From Myoxocephalus aenaeus (taxonomy: Eukaryota; Chordata; Actinopteri; Perciformes; Cottidae), in NCBI GenBank assembly GCA_038501785.1, contig JBAMJR010000242.1:125001-189000 (forward strand): DNA of 64,000 nucleotides, in the 5' to 3' direction. The notes beneath the pieces were generated by a model, which saw only the letters and a list, made by a program, of their open reading frames with translations, was not told the origin of the DNA and did not search any database. Below, piece after piece: positions 46,480 through 59,344 of the stretch (positions are counted from its first letter, which is position 1; the number at the start of each line of letters is the position of its first letter). The position numbers and the translations under genes are program-made.

Positions 46480-46653
46480 GACACATAGATTATATTATAT
46501 TAGATATTCCTTTATTAGTCCCGCAGTGGGGACATTTGCAGGATTACAGCAGCAAACAGGGTAAAGTGCACACAAGAGACAGTAAAAATCCAATCAAGTA
46601 ATTTAAATAATAAACGGTAAAAAAAACAGTAAGAAACTACAATACTGAATATA

Positions 46654-46740
<87 letters not shown>

Positions 46741-46745
46741 GCAGA
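46480..46745. repeat. dispersed fish repeat plus (AT)n(AC)n
   Basis: TTCCTTTATTAGTCCCGCAG and ATTACAGCAGCAAACAGGGT match a repeat frequent in teleosts (recalled). It is followed by (AT)n at 46658-46727 and AC at 46725-46740. Confidence 0.65.
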
Positions 46746-46959
46746 CCGAATAAATATTAATATTATGAACAGTGTATTAATATTGCACAAGTAGTTGAGT
46801 TTTTTTTGTGGTCTATATACACACAATATATAATTGGGTATTCATTTAGTATTTGTATTAATATTTTTATTTGATATCATTATTCTGATCTTTGTTCCTG
46901 ATGTTATTGCTTAACTATTTAATACATATATATATATATTAAAAACGTTTCTATTTTGT

Positions 46960-47600
46960 TGCTGTCGACCATGGAGGGAGCCCCGAGTCATAAACGAACC
47001 AGGAAGTGAGGTGGAGAGTGCCTCTCGTCTCAATAGACAATCTTCGGTCGTGACGTTTCACTCCACTCGGACTTTTCAGCTAGCCGCTAGCTAAGCGTAA
47101 AGCGGTACTTCAACGCAAGAACCTCTGCCGTCGACAGACCAGCGCAACGACATGTTAGTCACGTCACACGTGACGAAGTATGTATTAACATATTTTCATT
47201 AACCGATAACAAGTCTGTGTTTTATTGTTGCCACCGAGGGGGGAAGTCTTGAAAACACCCAGTGGCAGTTGCTCGTTTTTGCTAAGCTAACGCTGTCTGG
47301 ACGACGGCGCAGTGGTAAACAGAAATTGTCGTAAACTGACGTGAAGCTAACGAGTCCGTCGTTTTACACCCTAAAAACGAGTGTGCCGTTTTCATGAAAG
47401 AGGTTGACGTTAAAGTACGTCTAGCATCAGCTGACGTTATTATTTTTTTGGATAATTATTTACAGCAGACTTTATTAGATAGTTAACTTAAGTTAGCTAA
47501 GCAGGATGCGGCGTGTCACGGCTGCGCGCGCACACACACGTGAAACTCGGGAGCATGGAGCATCTTATGTCACTCAAAACAGCTGTAAAGTAGGAGTTTG
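46960..47600 (+). promoter_or_regulatory. candidate CpG-containing promoter / first exon of ttll4
   Basis: The local composition changes to CpG-bearing, low-repeat sequence. GTCACGTCACACGTGAC (47158-47174) holds CRE-like and E-box elements. No coding start is seen, so a non-coding first exon is only inferred. Confidence 0.3.
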
Positions 47601-48197
47601 TGTCGCAAAGTTAAACAAATGCCATTAAAGTGACAGCAACCTTTTATGTTTAGTTTAACTCAGTAGCTATTGTTCCAAAGGGGGTGGCTTGTCAAATTAA
47701 ATGCACAAAGCAAATGTATATAATTAGTCAAAGTTATTACTATAATATTTTTTTTTACTGGCTTAATTAGTGATGGTTGAATACATATTTGTTTGTAGGG
47801 ATATCAGAATTTCAACCTATAGAATCGCAAATTATTAGTAAGTATATTTGTTAAATGACTAGTCAAAATGAGGTAATCATTTAACAAGTAACATTTCAGT
47901 GAGATGTAGGCACTTGTTTTTGTCTTGTTAAATGGAGAAAATCCTACTTTTGACCATTACAGGCTTATTGTGACACACAGTGCGTCCTAATACTACTGCA
48001 TTATAGCTCAAAATGAGTTTTCAAGATATCTTTATATCTTGAAAACTTAATATCAAATTTCTGTTTTACGTATTTCAACCAAAAACACCTTGCATTCAAG
48101 TTTTCCCCCACATATCTTTTTGAAGTGGCCATCTTTTCCAGTGTAGCATTGGTTTCTGTACTAAAATATTTTGTGACTTTCTTTCCACACAAGGGAA

Positions 48198-48526
48198 TAC
48201 CGTACTTTTCGGGTTCTAAGCCGCTCCTACGGCTGATCAGTGTCCCCGCTGTAGCAAGCTAGTAGCGCTGCTAATAGCGCTGCTAGCTAGCGCTGCTAGC
48301 TAGCGCTTCTGCTGCTACCGCCCGCTGCTGCTGCTACCGCCCGCGTCCCCTCTGCCCAAGTCGGGTGTCGAGCCTGGTCCCGCTACCTTCGGTGGTTTTC
48401 AGGGAGCTAGCGGAAGTTAGCGGGGAAGTGACGGAGCGCTAGCAGGAGCCCCAGCTGGCTACAGCGGGGAGCTAACGGGGACACTGACCGAAGGCAGTAG
48501 CGGCTTGTAACCCGAAAAGTACGGTA
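48198..48526. mobile_element. MITE copy 3 (inverted relative to copy 1)
   Basis: TIRs TACCGTACTTTTCGGGTTCT and the complementary CTTGTAACCCGAAAAGTACG, with TA at both edges. The interior is the reverse complement of copy 1 and is rich in GCTAGC and CTGCTG. It sits in the presumed ttll4 5' region. Confidence 0.85.
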
Positions 48527-48599
48527 CTTCCCGGTCTCCTGACGAATGCCCATTGTTGTTGGACTCGATTCTCTCGGACTGACTCTGCTTCTCTTCTCG

Positions 48600-49288
48600 C
48601 ACACTTTCAGCGGTGAAAGTTGTTGGTTTATTGCCTCCCGTGGATCAACCGAGGAAAGTATGAGAACGCCGATCTCCTCCGCGACCCGACACCTCGGCGT
48701 GAGCCCGGTCTCGTCCTGAAGTCCTACATGTCACCCCCGGCGAAGAGGAAGGGGTAAATCGCTTCCGGCTCGGTCGGAATCGACGACGTCCTCGAGACTC
48801 CTTGACTCGCCTTCGGACAAACTCTTGACTCGTGACTGTTGGTGAGAGCGGGAAACGCTTCGCCTCAGGAGAAAAACCTTGACGTGCCTGCCGGTCTGAG
48901 CCTCGTGTGAAGGCTTACTACCGAGAGCTCCGCGCAGACGCTCGGCCCAAGTGTTGTACTGCTGTCACCGCATCTGTGGCGGCAGTTATGTTTACTGTCA
49001 GTCAGGACTTATCAAGAACTTGTAATCTATCTATAGTGAGCAACGGCAAATATTCAACTTTTTTCCACTGGAGCTGACGTTTCAAAAGTCCTACAGAACA
49101 ACCGGAGGTGAGCTACCAGGAGGAACAGTGGGGAGGGGGGTTCTTTTAGGGAAGAGAACCTTCCTCCACCTCCAGGCTTTGGTATTACCGGGACTGTTAC
49201 TCAACTACTGCCTATTCATCTCCACCCGAGACGTCTGCGCTTCAAACGTAGCCCTCCAGAGATCCCCACAGCCTCACTGAGCGGCGCC
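48600..49288 (+). promoter_or_regulatory. ttll4: presumed ttll4 5' UTR
   Basis: CpG-rich, non-repetitive sequence leading into the ATG at 49289. TTTCAG/CGGTGAAAG at about 48605-48613 and GGGG/GTAAAT near 48755 could border a non-coding exon. Confidence 0.35.
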
Positions 49289-51589
49289 ATGCCCACCAAC
49301 CAGTCCTCCCCCTGGGACGGGGCCAAGCTCCGGGCTTGCTCCGACGCCGAAAGTCCCCCTACTGCGATCTCCGTCGGCACGCACGCCAAGACGGTCGCGG
49401 CCACGAAAGTGCCTTTCAGCCAGACGTCTCTAGAGCAGAGGAAGGATGGATCCAAACCTCTCTCCGCTAACGTTGCCTCGTCCGCTTCCCCCTGGAGGCG
49501 CACAGCGGTGTTGTTTTCAGGGGGCGGAAATAAAACCAACGCCCACAGCCAATTCACCACAGTGCCAGACGGGTCTCCAAACTCGCCACAACAGCTCAAT
49601 GGGACTCAAAACACACGGCAGGTGCCGAAGCGGGCCGGTAGCGGCCGCCCAGAACCCCGCGACCCTTCTTCCACCCCCGAGAAGGAACGTCCGATTGGGT
49701 TTAATGTCCAGCCGACGGGCACCACGCTCCAGGAGCTGTTCATCGAAGGGCAGCCCATTCCTCCGCAAACTAACAAGTCGACGGTGAGTATTTATGCTTC
49801 AGCAACGCTCAGAGCTGAAGAACAACTTTATTTTTTTAGACCCCGGCGCTTCGGTGCTTGTGGTCTTCATCAGTATTCATGTTTGACGATTGTTGAAGAC
49901 GCATCGGCAAAGTTAAAGTGGAGTTTATTCCCTCAGAAATAAGATAAAAAGTTAGATTTTCATCTCTTAACATGCAATTGTTTCCGTGCTGGTCTTAGTG
50001 CAGACTTTGGTTGCATTCAAGGTAGATTTTTGGAGCTCCTGTTTCCCCATATTGGCCACCAGGTAATCAGTGGCTGTGTCGTAAAGAATATGTTTTTGTC
50101 ACAATTACTACAGTGGGGAATTAAGCTTTCATACGGAGCCTGACTGATAAGTCGGCCAGCCCAGGCCTATATTTCGGTATCGGTTTGAGGTAAGTATTGT
50201 CACCGTAACGTAGTTTGACAAGTTGATTTTTCAATTATAAAATGTACCGGTTAGTACGACTCTTGGCCACAATTCTTTAAAAGTAACAAATACCAGGCGT
50301 TCCAGATTCCTTTACGTTTGGTTGACTTGATGTCGGTCTCCTCCACATCTGACCGTTCCTCGTTTTGTCTTCTCAGCCCGAAGCTCCAGACTGTTCCTCT
50401 TTGCCATCAGTGCCTCCTCTGTGCCTTACTTCCTGTGAACACCAGGGGGCGGCTTCGAGCAAGGACTCCTCCGGCGCCGACGGCACAAAAGTAGAGATTA
50501 GAAGAAGCACAACAAGAGAAAAGACGGCGGCGAGGAGAAGCCAATCAGCCAAAGCACCGACACGCAGCCCGGCACACAACGGCTGCACAACAACGGCCGC
50601 TTCAGACAATCCTCTTCCGGCAACAACTACAAACGGCAAGCCCCAAACCGTAGCGTGCCTGGACCTCAACAAGCTGGCCTCGGTGTCCGCACGCAGGAGA
50701 ATCAGTCTTCCAGAAGCCAGGCCATCTCCACATGTGCCACCGCCAACTGTGCTCAGTGCCAATGCCAGTGCCACACCGCCGGGTGCCGTCGCAGGTAATC
50801 AGAGTTATTGGTTCACTGTGAGCCCAGGACACGGGTGTTGAATGTTCAAAGCAGAAGTACAGGACAGGGAGTTCTGGTGATTCTGACATTGTGATCAGAG
50901 GTCAAAGCAACGATAACTTCGTTGTTTTTAGCTTTTATTTTAAAGGCCCGAAAAACTTATTTTCTTACTCTGTTGATGATCAAACCACTCCCATGATACT
51001 AGTGATGATATTTCATTTCATCATTTGGTAATGAATATTTCACTTTTGGAGAAAAGCTTATGATTTCAATTTTTTTTTTTTTTTTTTCTCGCGTTAATTT
51101 TTTTTTTAAGTATAAATTATAAAACGCTGAGTTGCTGATTTTTATTTATTTACCGTGAAACAAAATATGAAATGTCATGAAGTCACTAGGCAGAACGTCA
51201 GCATACACCTTTTAATGTTAATATTCCTTTCCTTTCCCCTCGTAGCCTCCAGGCCTGCAGGAGCCTCGGTGGGATCCGTGACCGCTCAGATCTCCGCCAT
51301 CCACCTGACCAGGCAGGCGTCCTCTTCGTCTCCAGACCCTTCCTCCTCCTCCTCACCCTCGCCGACAGAGGACCGTCTGGTTGGAGAGAGTCAGCTGTCT
51401 GGGTGAGCCACAGCTCGTTGCTTCAATAAATAAATAAATAAATAAATGCTGCCCCCCAAATTCTCGTTCTGAATATATTGTTATTTTTTTAATTTTCTTC
51501 CAGTCAAGATTGTGTTATGCAGGTGGATGGAGGTGAGGAGGAGCTGCCCGATGAGCAGGAAAATGCATGTAGTGATGACGGTAAGATGT

Positions 51590-51623
<34 letters not shown>

Positions 51624-52279
51624 TGATTATACACTCCAGTAGTACTTGTGTAGTACTCATGCTGCCTTTACTCAGCGGGCAGTTTGCTCTATTTATGTTG
51701 TAAAACACAGGTTTTGGTTCCTTTGTTGTCTTCAGATGATTCAGACTGTTCGTCCATCAATGGCTGCTCATCCACGGCGTCCATCGCTCCCCTTTCTGGG
51801 TAAGAAGCACTTTAACTGTAACCTTCCACACACACTCTGCCCGATTTAAAAAAAATAAAAAAAATAAAAATCAATATTGATATCTTGATTATTTATCACT
51901 ATTATTGAATTTCACCTTTCAACAAACGGAACTGCTTTCACTTGCATGTCAAAATAAAAAAAATAAAAAAAGGTCAAAAAAAATAGGAACTTTTGCACAC
52001 CGGTAGGTCGACGAGTGCGTGGGAGAAAACCTGAGGGGAGCGAAATGTCTGTAAAAAGAAGTGTTGGGCAGATCAGATAAAAAAAAATAAGTATTTTCTT
52101 TCTTTATACTCCTTATGTTATGTACTCAAAAATGTTTGTGTCAAAAAAGTTTTTCTCTCAACTTGAGCATCTTCAAAATGTCCTCTTCCTCGGACCGCCC
52201 GACATCCAAACCCGGTTTCTAATTGATCTGCTAGCATGGAGGACATAGATTCATCAGATCCTGTGGACTCTCTATCTCT

Positions 52280-52335
<56 letters not shown>

Positions 52336-55300
52336 ATCTCTTTCTCTCTCTCTCTCTCTATCTCTTTCTCTCTCTCTCTCTCTTTCTCGCTCTCTTTCAT
52401 TCTCTCGCACGTGGCAATTGTGAGAGGAGGCCGAAAGCAGCAGAGCGTGGTGGAAAGCTCCGCTGCATTGTGCCTCACTATGAAGGCCTCGACAACAGAA
52501 CGGCCCACTAAAGACTGGGAGCTGGTTCTCTGTTAAAACCGCCTGGATAGGGGCCGCTATTGTCCCCACCCCTCTTTCCAACCAGCTGATTTGTTCGCGT
52601 TCATTTGCATACACCCCATCACCTCCCCACTCTTTCCTGAAAGCTATAGCTCCTTCGGGTCGAGTGTAGCGTTAAGTTAGCCGAGTCCAGCTGCGATGCA
52701 GAAGTGTAGCTGTCGGGTCTGCAGCAGGATAACATCTGTTCCTCCATCCAGCGGTGGTTTCACCTTTCCTTTCTTCCCATATGACTGTCATGTGAGTGTT
52801 TTTTTTTTTGTGTGTGTAAATTATCATTATTTAGTGTTATTTTTAAATGTTGGACTTAATTGCTACTGTTTTTTTCTTTTTTTTTTTGAGGCAAAAGCAC
52901 AAAGCTGTGCTCTCATCTCTTGCTTCAGCGCCGGTGTTATTTAGTTGTTATCTCTTTGGCTCTCCGCTGGCCAAGTGGTTTATTAAGGTTTGTGGGAAGA
53001 TTTAATTTTAGGCGTAACTAAAACCTCCTCCATTCGCGTCGCCTCTCCGGGTCAAAACGTTTCGTGAACGTCTCTGACCCCAAAGCTCGACTCGCGTTAT
53101 AAAACTAAACTGATGTCTGGAACGCCGACTTCCGCCGGATTGCGAGCTGCATTACTTTTTTAAATTTAGTTGTAGGGGCGATTTGCTCGTTCAGCAGGAG
53201 ACCGAAACCGTCTTTGTCGAAAAAATAGAGAAAGTATTTTGTGCTTCAGGAACTACAAAAGCAGTCGAGACGTCGCTTTTTGACACATTTCCCACACAAT
53301 GTTGAATTGAAGCTCTTCAGTGATCTCTAAAACGCTTTACAGTGTTTCCAATCTGACCATCACATGCGACCTTCTCCCTTTTTCCATATAAACAGCACAG
53401 CTGAGGGAAGATTCATTTATCTGGACGTCCACATTCATTTATTTTTGACGCCTCCATCTTTCCCTCAGTGTCGAGGAGCCGATGTCGTTGGAGGCTGAAG
53501 ATGACCGCGAGGAGAGGCCGGCTCTGGTTCCCAGCTTGTTCGCCTCCATCGCTCCGACGCTCTACTTCAGCACCGCCGACGAGAAAGGTTCGGGACACGC
53601 GGATCTGTCGTTTGAGCCGGACTGTGGCTTTCAGTAAATGTTGATCATTGACAGGGATGTCCAAGCAGACAGGAAAAAGAGGGAAAATCTTTTAACAATT
53701 GTGAAAATAAAAGGTTACCACAGATTTGATTCAGCTAGAACCTTAAACAATCCTCACACAGCTGAGTTCATGCAGGCTTCCTGTGTTGTAGAATAATGTT
53801 GTAAATGTGATTCACTTGTTGGTTGTCTGAAGACTAGGCCAAATAAAAATAAAGTTTTTTTTTTAGAGCTGATTTCCTGTTTGAGTTGGCAAAAGGCAAG
53901 TTAAGTGGATTGACATTTTATTCAGCGGTAAACCTCTTTTATAACAACGTGTTTTATTATTTTCAGTATTTTGCATCATGGTGTTTGTTAATTAAATGAA
54001 ATAAGTAAATGAAACCCTTTGTGCCGTGCGCTCCACAGTGGAACTGCTGCCGGCCGAACAGAGGCGACTCCTGAGGTGGAAGATCAGCTCCGTCACCCCA
54101 AATATCGTCAAGCACACCATCGGCAGGTCGCACTTCAAAGTCACCAAGAGTGAGTCGTCACGCGGTCGAACCCTTGAGCCTGAGCCAATCGGGTGCCGGT
54201 GTTTGATCGTCTTCTAACGGATTAAGAGATCAGGATCATTTATCGCCGAAAGCAGTATTTTGTTTTGTCATCTGATCGGCCTTTAGAGAGACCCCCGGTC
54301 AAACTGTTGAGCACGAATGTAATGTTTCATATCTAACTGCCCCTTTAATCTCATGTTTTTTTTTTTAAATGTGTGTTTCGCTCCGTTGTTCACGTAGAAA
54401 GCCACGACTGGCTGGGCTGCTGGGGACACCACATGAAGTCTCCTTGCTTCAAGGCCCTCGCAGAGCACCAGAAGGTGAGGGACTCAACGGAACATTAAAT
54501 GAACCAATCGCAAAGGACTACACTTAACTCGGCTGTATTTATTTGTTCTCTTCCGTCCTAGTTGAACCACTTCCCGGGAACATTTCAGATCGGCAGAAAG
54601 GACCGGCTGTGGAGGAACCTGTCCAAGATGCAGGTTCGCTTCGGCAAACAGGAGTTCAGCTTCTTCCCGCGCACCTTCGTCCTCCCTCAGGACATCAAGC
54701 TGCTGCGCAAGGCCTGGGAGGACGGCGTCTCCCGGCAGAAATGGATCATCAAGCCGGTGGGTTCTGCTCCTAGATGCTCATTTTGTCACCAATCAGCAGC
54801 TCAACAAACGGAAAGAACATTGACATCACGTGTTTAATTAAGTCCTTTGCAGGAAATTTATCTATATTTTATTTGGGTTTCGGGGTTTCAGTTGCTGGAT
54901 AATTGGCAGTTCTGTCAAATGATGATTTTGCTTTAATTGCTGTAAAAAGAGAAACCAGTCAGTTGTTCAAAATGAGGCGTCTAAATTCGTGGATGTTTTG
55001 TTTTCGTCGGCAGCCTGCATCCGCCAGAGGAATCGGTATCCAGGTGATCCACAAATGGAGCCAGATGCCCCGCAAGAGACCACTACTGGTCCAGAAGTAA
55101 GTCGACCGCGAATAGTTTTAAACTTGGAAGCTACCACGACATAATGAACTCGTCATGAGGATGAAACGTCTCGGTTCGTCCTGCAGGTACCTCCACAAGC
55201 CCTACCTCATCAGCGGCAACAAGTTCGACCTGCGGATCTACGTCTACGTGACCTGCTACGACCCGCTCAGGATCTACATCTTCTCCGACGGACTGGTTCG

Positions 55301-55724
55301 CTTCGCCAGCTGCAAGTCAGTGTTCTTCCTCACGTTCACCCCAGTGACCCCCAAGGCCACATACTGGAGAGTAGTTCATGTCAAAATAGAACCTCAATGA
55401 TCCCCAAGGTCCAAAGTAATGTGTATTTATACAAATCCAACATGGCTGATTTGGTGACATTTTGATTAAGATGTCAGCGACGATTTTGGATCTAACTCCA
55501 TATTTGTGTTTCCTCTTCTTCAGGTATTCGTCTTCCATGAAGACTCTGGGCAACAAGTTCATGCATCTGACCAACTACAGCGTCAACAAGAAGAACTCTG
55601 AGTACCAGACCAACAGCGACGACAAGGCCTGCCAGGGACACAAATGGTTTGTATGTTTTGCAAAAAGGGAAACCCGACACATCTGTGCCACTATTATGTG
55701 TGCACGTGTTTCCCAACTCCAACC

Positions 55725-55759
<35 letters not shown>

Positions 55760-56883
55760 ACGTTGAAGTCTCTGTGGCAGTTCCTTGGTTCAAAGGGAGT
55801 CAACACCACTCTGATCTGGGAGAAGATTAAAGACATTGTGATCAAAACCATCATTGGGTAAGTTTGGCATATCAATGCTGGTCAGCTTTTATTCCACTTA
55901 GAATTTATATTGTTCCCCTTTTTTTTTTTGGTATTAATTGTTATAATTTTCTGAAGTAAATATAATTTAAATACAATCCAAATGTATTTATTGAACACAT
56001 AAAAAGACCAAAGGGCGTCATAATCAAGTATAGCAGACATAAAAGCGACAAAATAAATATAAAACCATAATAATAACTTAAATATGTTGTCAAAGACCAA
56101 ACTAGTTTAATAATGCTTTGTAAAGCTGAATGTTGCATGACCTTCTGACTCTGTTCACAGTAAAACCTGTAACACTCAGGAACCTTAAAGCTTAAAGTTT
56201 TTTGTTTTTAACTGAAGTCTCATGTGAGGCAGTTATTACTATTTAAGTTCCAAAATAAAAGAGTGAGAAAAAAATCTAACGTGAAGGAGAACGGTATGGT
56301 CAACCGTTTCTTAATTTACATATTTCTTAGTGGGTGTCGCTGTCGGGATTCTCAGGAAAGTCTGTGGCATGCTGGCTGTGAAGTGGTGAATAACTAGAAA
56401 CTGATATTGAATATTCTGCTCTCAGGTCAGAGCCGTACGTGAACAGTCTGCTGAAGATGCACGTCCGGACGCCTTACAGCTGCCACGAGCTGTTCGGCTT
56501 TGACATCATGCTGGACGAGAAGCTCAAACCCTGGATCCTGGAGGTCAACATATCACCAAGGTAACGCACACAAACACACAAACAAACACAGAGGTTTTCA
56601 TATTCCGTCTTGTAATCGTTGCGTTTGTCGTCCAGCCTCCACTCCAACACAGCGCTGGATGTTGCGGTTAAAGGTCAGATGATCAGAGACCTCCTGAACC
56701 TGGCAGGCTTCCGTATTCCCGAAAAAGATGATGTTGTCGCCCCCTCCAGTAGCTCCTCCAGCTCCACCAGCAGGTAGGGAGGCGGTACTACACCTCACGG
56801 GCTACACAAGGGGGTCCTGGGACGACTTTCTATACAATTCAACTCGAACTACAACCTCAAAAAAAGAACTTTAGAGATGAATC

Positions 56884-56918
<35 letters not shown>

Positions 56919-58901
56919 TCTGTGTGTGGGGACCAGGGAGAGGACCAAGCCAGATGTGTCTGCTGATGAGAAGGTCAAGCGGGCCTTTTACCTCTCCCAG
57001 CGCTACGCCGACCAGGTAAATCAACACCATTTAAGATTCGGACCCATTTGAGATTAATGATCAGAGGTGAATAATGTTTTTAGGGAAGTGCATTTCATCC
57101 CGTGTACTTTGTCTCCGTCAGGACTTCCTCTCGACGGTGCTGGACGTCTTGACTCCAGAGGACGTCCGCGTGCTGGCGCAGAGCGAAGACGAGCTGACTC
57201 GCCTCGGACAGTTTGAGCGTATTTTCCCGTCGCCGGCGTCGTCCCGATACCTCCGCTTCTTCGAGTGTCCGAGATACCTCAACGTGCTGCTGGACCAGTG
57301 GGAGCAGAAGTACTGGAGCAGCAGGGCCAAAGGTACGCGTCACCATCGTGATATCGCTCTGTGACGTTGGTTTATTGCGAATTGAAAGTATCAGAGATTG
57401 ATCATATTCATTTTAGGGCTGCACATCTAAAAGGATTGGCATGGGTCAATATGTAATGTAAGATAGAAGAGACATGGATGCAACCGCCTGAAGACACCTA
57501 GTGAAATGTGTCCATGACATTAATTAATAGACCATCAATGTGCATTGTTACTTGTATAAATATATAAATACACAGAGAGGAATGACTGAAACTGCTGGAA
57601 GAGTTGATCCTGTGTGTCCGTGCAGGTATCAGTCTGCTGACGTCTCTCTGTGAGAAAGGAGTCCACCTGGGGACCAGTGACCCTCTTCACATGGTGAGGA
57701 ACCCTGGAAAAGATTATTTATAAAAAAAAAAAATGCATAAATAATGAATGTAAAAAAAAATTTGACATTGTGTTATTTTGTTCTCTTCCTGTCTGTGTGT
57801 TCATGCGTCTCCCTAGTGGTCCAAGAGCAGCTACATCTCAAGTTTTGAGCCCCACAAACAAAACCTCGTTGGCCCCTCCAGATCAAGGTACACACACACA
57901 CACACACACATCGTATCATAAATACAAGTCATATGTCCAGATTTCACAGATTTTGCTTTCTTATCTCTAACAGATACAGATAATAGAATATTTAACATTC
58001 AGTGCTGATCCAGTACAGAACGTAATATATTATAATGTATATTATTTAATTACAAGCATAATAAATGTCCTATTTGTATGATTTGTTGTCCTTGTAGGTG
58101 TAAAACTAGCTGAGTTCAACTCAGTAATTTAGTATAAATATACACAGGGTTCTTACGCTCATGGAAAACCTGGAAAAGTCATGGAATTTTAAAATGGTTA
58201 TCTCCAGGCCTGGAAAGGTCCTTGAAAAAAAAAAATTCCCAAAGGTTTTGTAAAAGTCATATTCATGTGTTCATGACGTTCATTTACGCTGAGTTTGACA
58301 TAATTAATATGCTTTTAAAAGAAAGACTCAAAATATAAGCAGGCATACATACAGGCATCTATATAAATGTTTATTCTTTTAATCAAACTATTGTCTCATT
58401 CATTTGAGTCATTTAAGGTTTACTGTATGCTTTGTATTCTCATTGTTAGTTTAAATACTACATTTACTCACTTTTTCATGTTTACACCCAGATTTCACTA
58501 AATGTTTGCTCATGGAAATTTGGTTTAAAGTCATGGAAAAGTCATGGAAATCCATTGTTCACAATGTGTATGAACCCTGTATATAATTCAAAGTGATTAG
58601 AACATGATGAAAGGATTATGTTCAACTTTCTTTTTCAGTTTAGGGTTAAATGTTAAAACGTATTTAAGCGCTGTATCAGATGAATTAACATGGCACAGTT
58701 AAGTAACCAGATAATCTCCCTCTCCCCAGGGTGGTGGTCACCCATCAGCACCGCTCCAACCCCGACGACTACGACGATGACTCGGACGCGGAGGCGGCGT
58801 CCGTCTCCAGTCCTGGATCCAGTGTGAGCAGCAGTGCCTGTTCGAGCCCTCAGCCCGGCCTCAGCCACAGTCTGCTGCCTCAGCAGTTTGCTTCCCTCTG
58901 A
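49289..58901 (+). CDS. ttll4: ttll4, tubulin polyglutamylase (TTL family), 1012 aa
   Basis: TTLL4 adds glutamate side chains to tubulin tails, and to some non-tubulin proteins, in cilia and cytoplasm (family knowledge). Coding exons: 49289-49783, 50377-50794, 51246-51402, 51504-51580, 51736-51799, 53469-53587, 54039-54149, 54398-54474, 54562-54756, 55014-55096, 55187-55315, 55524-55646, 55759-55857, 56426-56560, 56636-56773, 56919-57015, 57122-57332, 57626-57693, 57817-57887, 58730-58901. They sum to 3039 nt, frame closed, all GT-AG. Residues 1 to about 430 are a low-complexity, Ser/Pro-rich then acidic N-terminus. About 440-810 is the TTL ATP-grasp domain: WLGCWGHHMKSP, NHFPGTFQIGRKDRLWRNL, KWIIKPPASARGIGIQVI, KFDLRIYVYVT, FMHLTNYSVNKKN, GFDIMLDEKLKPWILEVNIS. 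Then come LDVLTPEDVR and a Ser/Asp-rich tail. The ATG sits in GCGCCATGC. The protein is shorter than the human one as I recall it. The 5' UTR probably includes spliced exons upstream. Confidence 0.95.
51800..53468. other. ttll4 intron 5 with (CT)n
   Basis: Contains an imperfect (CT)n/(CTTT)n tract at 52268-52400 and A/T-rich stretches. Coding phase on both sides matches (GG/T), so no missing exon is required. Confidence 0.7.
54562..55646 (+). CDS. ttll4: ttll4 exons for TTL nucleotide-binding core
   Basis: Four exons (54562-54756, 55014-55096, 55187-55315, 55524-55646) encode FPGTFQIGRKDRL, KWIIKPPASARGIGIQVI, RPLLVQKYLHKPYLISGNKF, DLRIYVYVTCYDPLRIY and NKFMHLTNYSVNKKN. These are the ATP-grasp lysine, the glycine-rich loop and the tubulin-contacting strands conserved in TTLL enzymes. 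No substitution is seen in the recognisable motifs, so an active ligase is expected. Confidence 0.94.
55726..55752. repeat. (GT)n next to ttll4 exon acceptor
   Basis: A GT run followed by TTTTCAG, ahead of the exon at 55759. Confidence 0.9.
55858..56425. other. ttll4 intron 13, nothing recognised
   Basis: AT-rich intron without clear repeats. Confidence 0.6.
56886..56916. repeat. (GT)n abutting ttll4 exon acceptor
   Basis: GT repeat running directly into the TAG acceptor (AG at 56917-56918) of the exon at 56919, with no pyrimidine tract. Confidence 0.92.
58145..58579. mobile_element. hAT-type MITE (CAGGGTTCTTACGC ... GTATGAACCCTG)
   Basis: The ends are inverted repeats (CAGGGTTC/GAACCCTG), with internal CATGGAAAACCTGGAAAAGT and, near the right end, AAGTCATGGAAAAGTCATGG. 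Flanks are TATACA and TATATA, an imperfect duplication. It lies in the last ttll4 intron. Confidence 0.75.
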
Positions 58902-59338
58902 GACTCGGGGTTTGCTCACGGCACGCTCAGTCACCCAGAACCCACACAAAGCTCAGGGTCTTCACACTGACCTTTCATCTCTGGACGAGAAATGTACTCA
59001 GTGTTACGCAGTCTGAACAAACGCTGCAGAAAAGGAGTGGATTTAGTTTTTTAACAGAATTGTGTGTGTGCGTGCTATCAGAAGAAGGAAGTAGGAACAG
59101 TAACTACTAAAGGGTCTTTTTGGGGTCAGAAAATGAACTGTTTTGTCTTTTTAGTGCTTGAATCAGAACTTGACTTTGCTTAAACCTCTATTACTGCAAT
59201 GCAAAGCACGTAAAAGACCATACCAGTGTTTGTTCATTTTCACCCTATCTACTAAAAATCTATAACATTGCCAACTTCAGGTGAAGTGTATTCTGAGCAG
59301 CCGGAGAGGCGTTGACGTTGATTTCTGTGCGGTGTTAA

Positions 59339-59344
59339 AATAAA
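59339..59344 (+). terminator. ttll4: candidate ttll4 polyadenylation signal AATAAA
   Basis: First canonical AATAAA after the stop codon, about 440 bp downstream. Not confirmed by any transcript evidence. Confidence 0.4.

Noticed and set aside
49216..49599. 127-codon - strand frame over the ttll4 first coding exon
   Set aside because: Antisense shadow of a GC-rich coding exon, with no recognisable domain.
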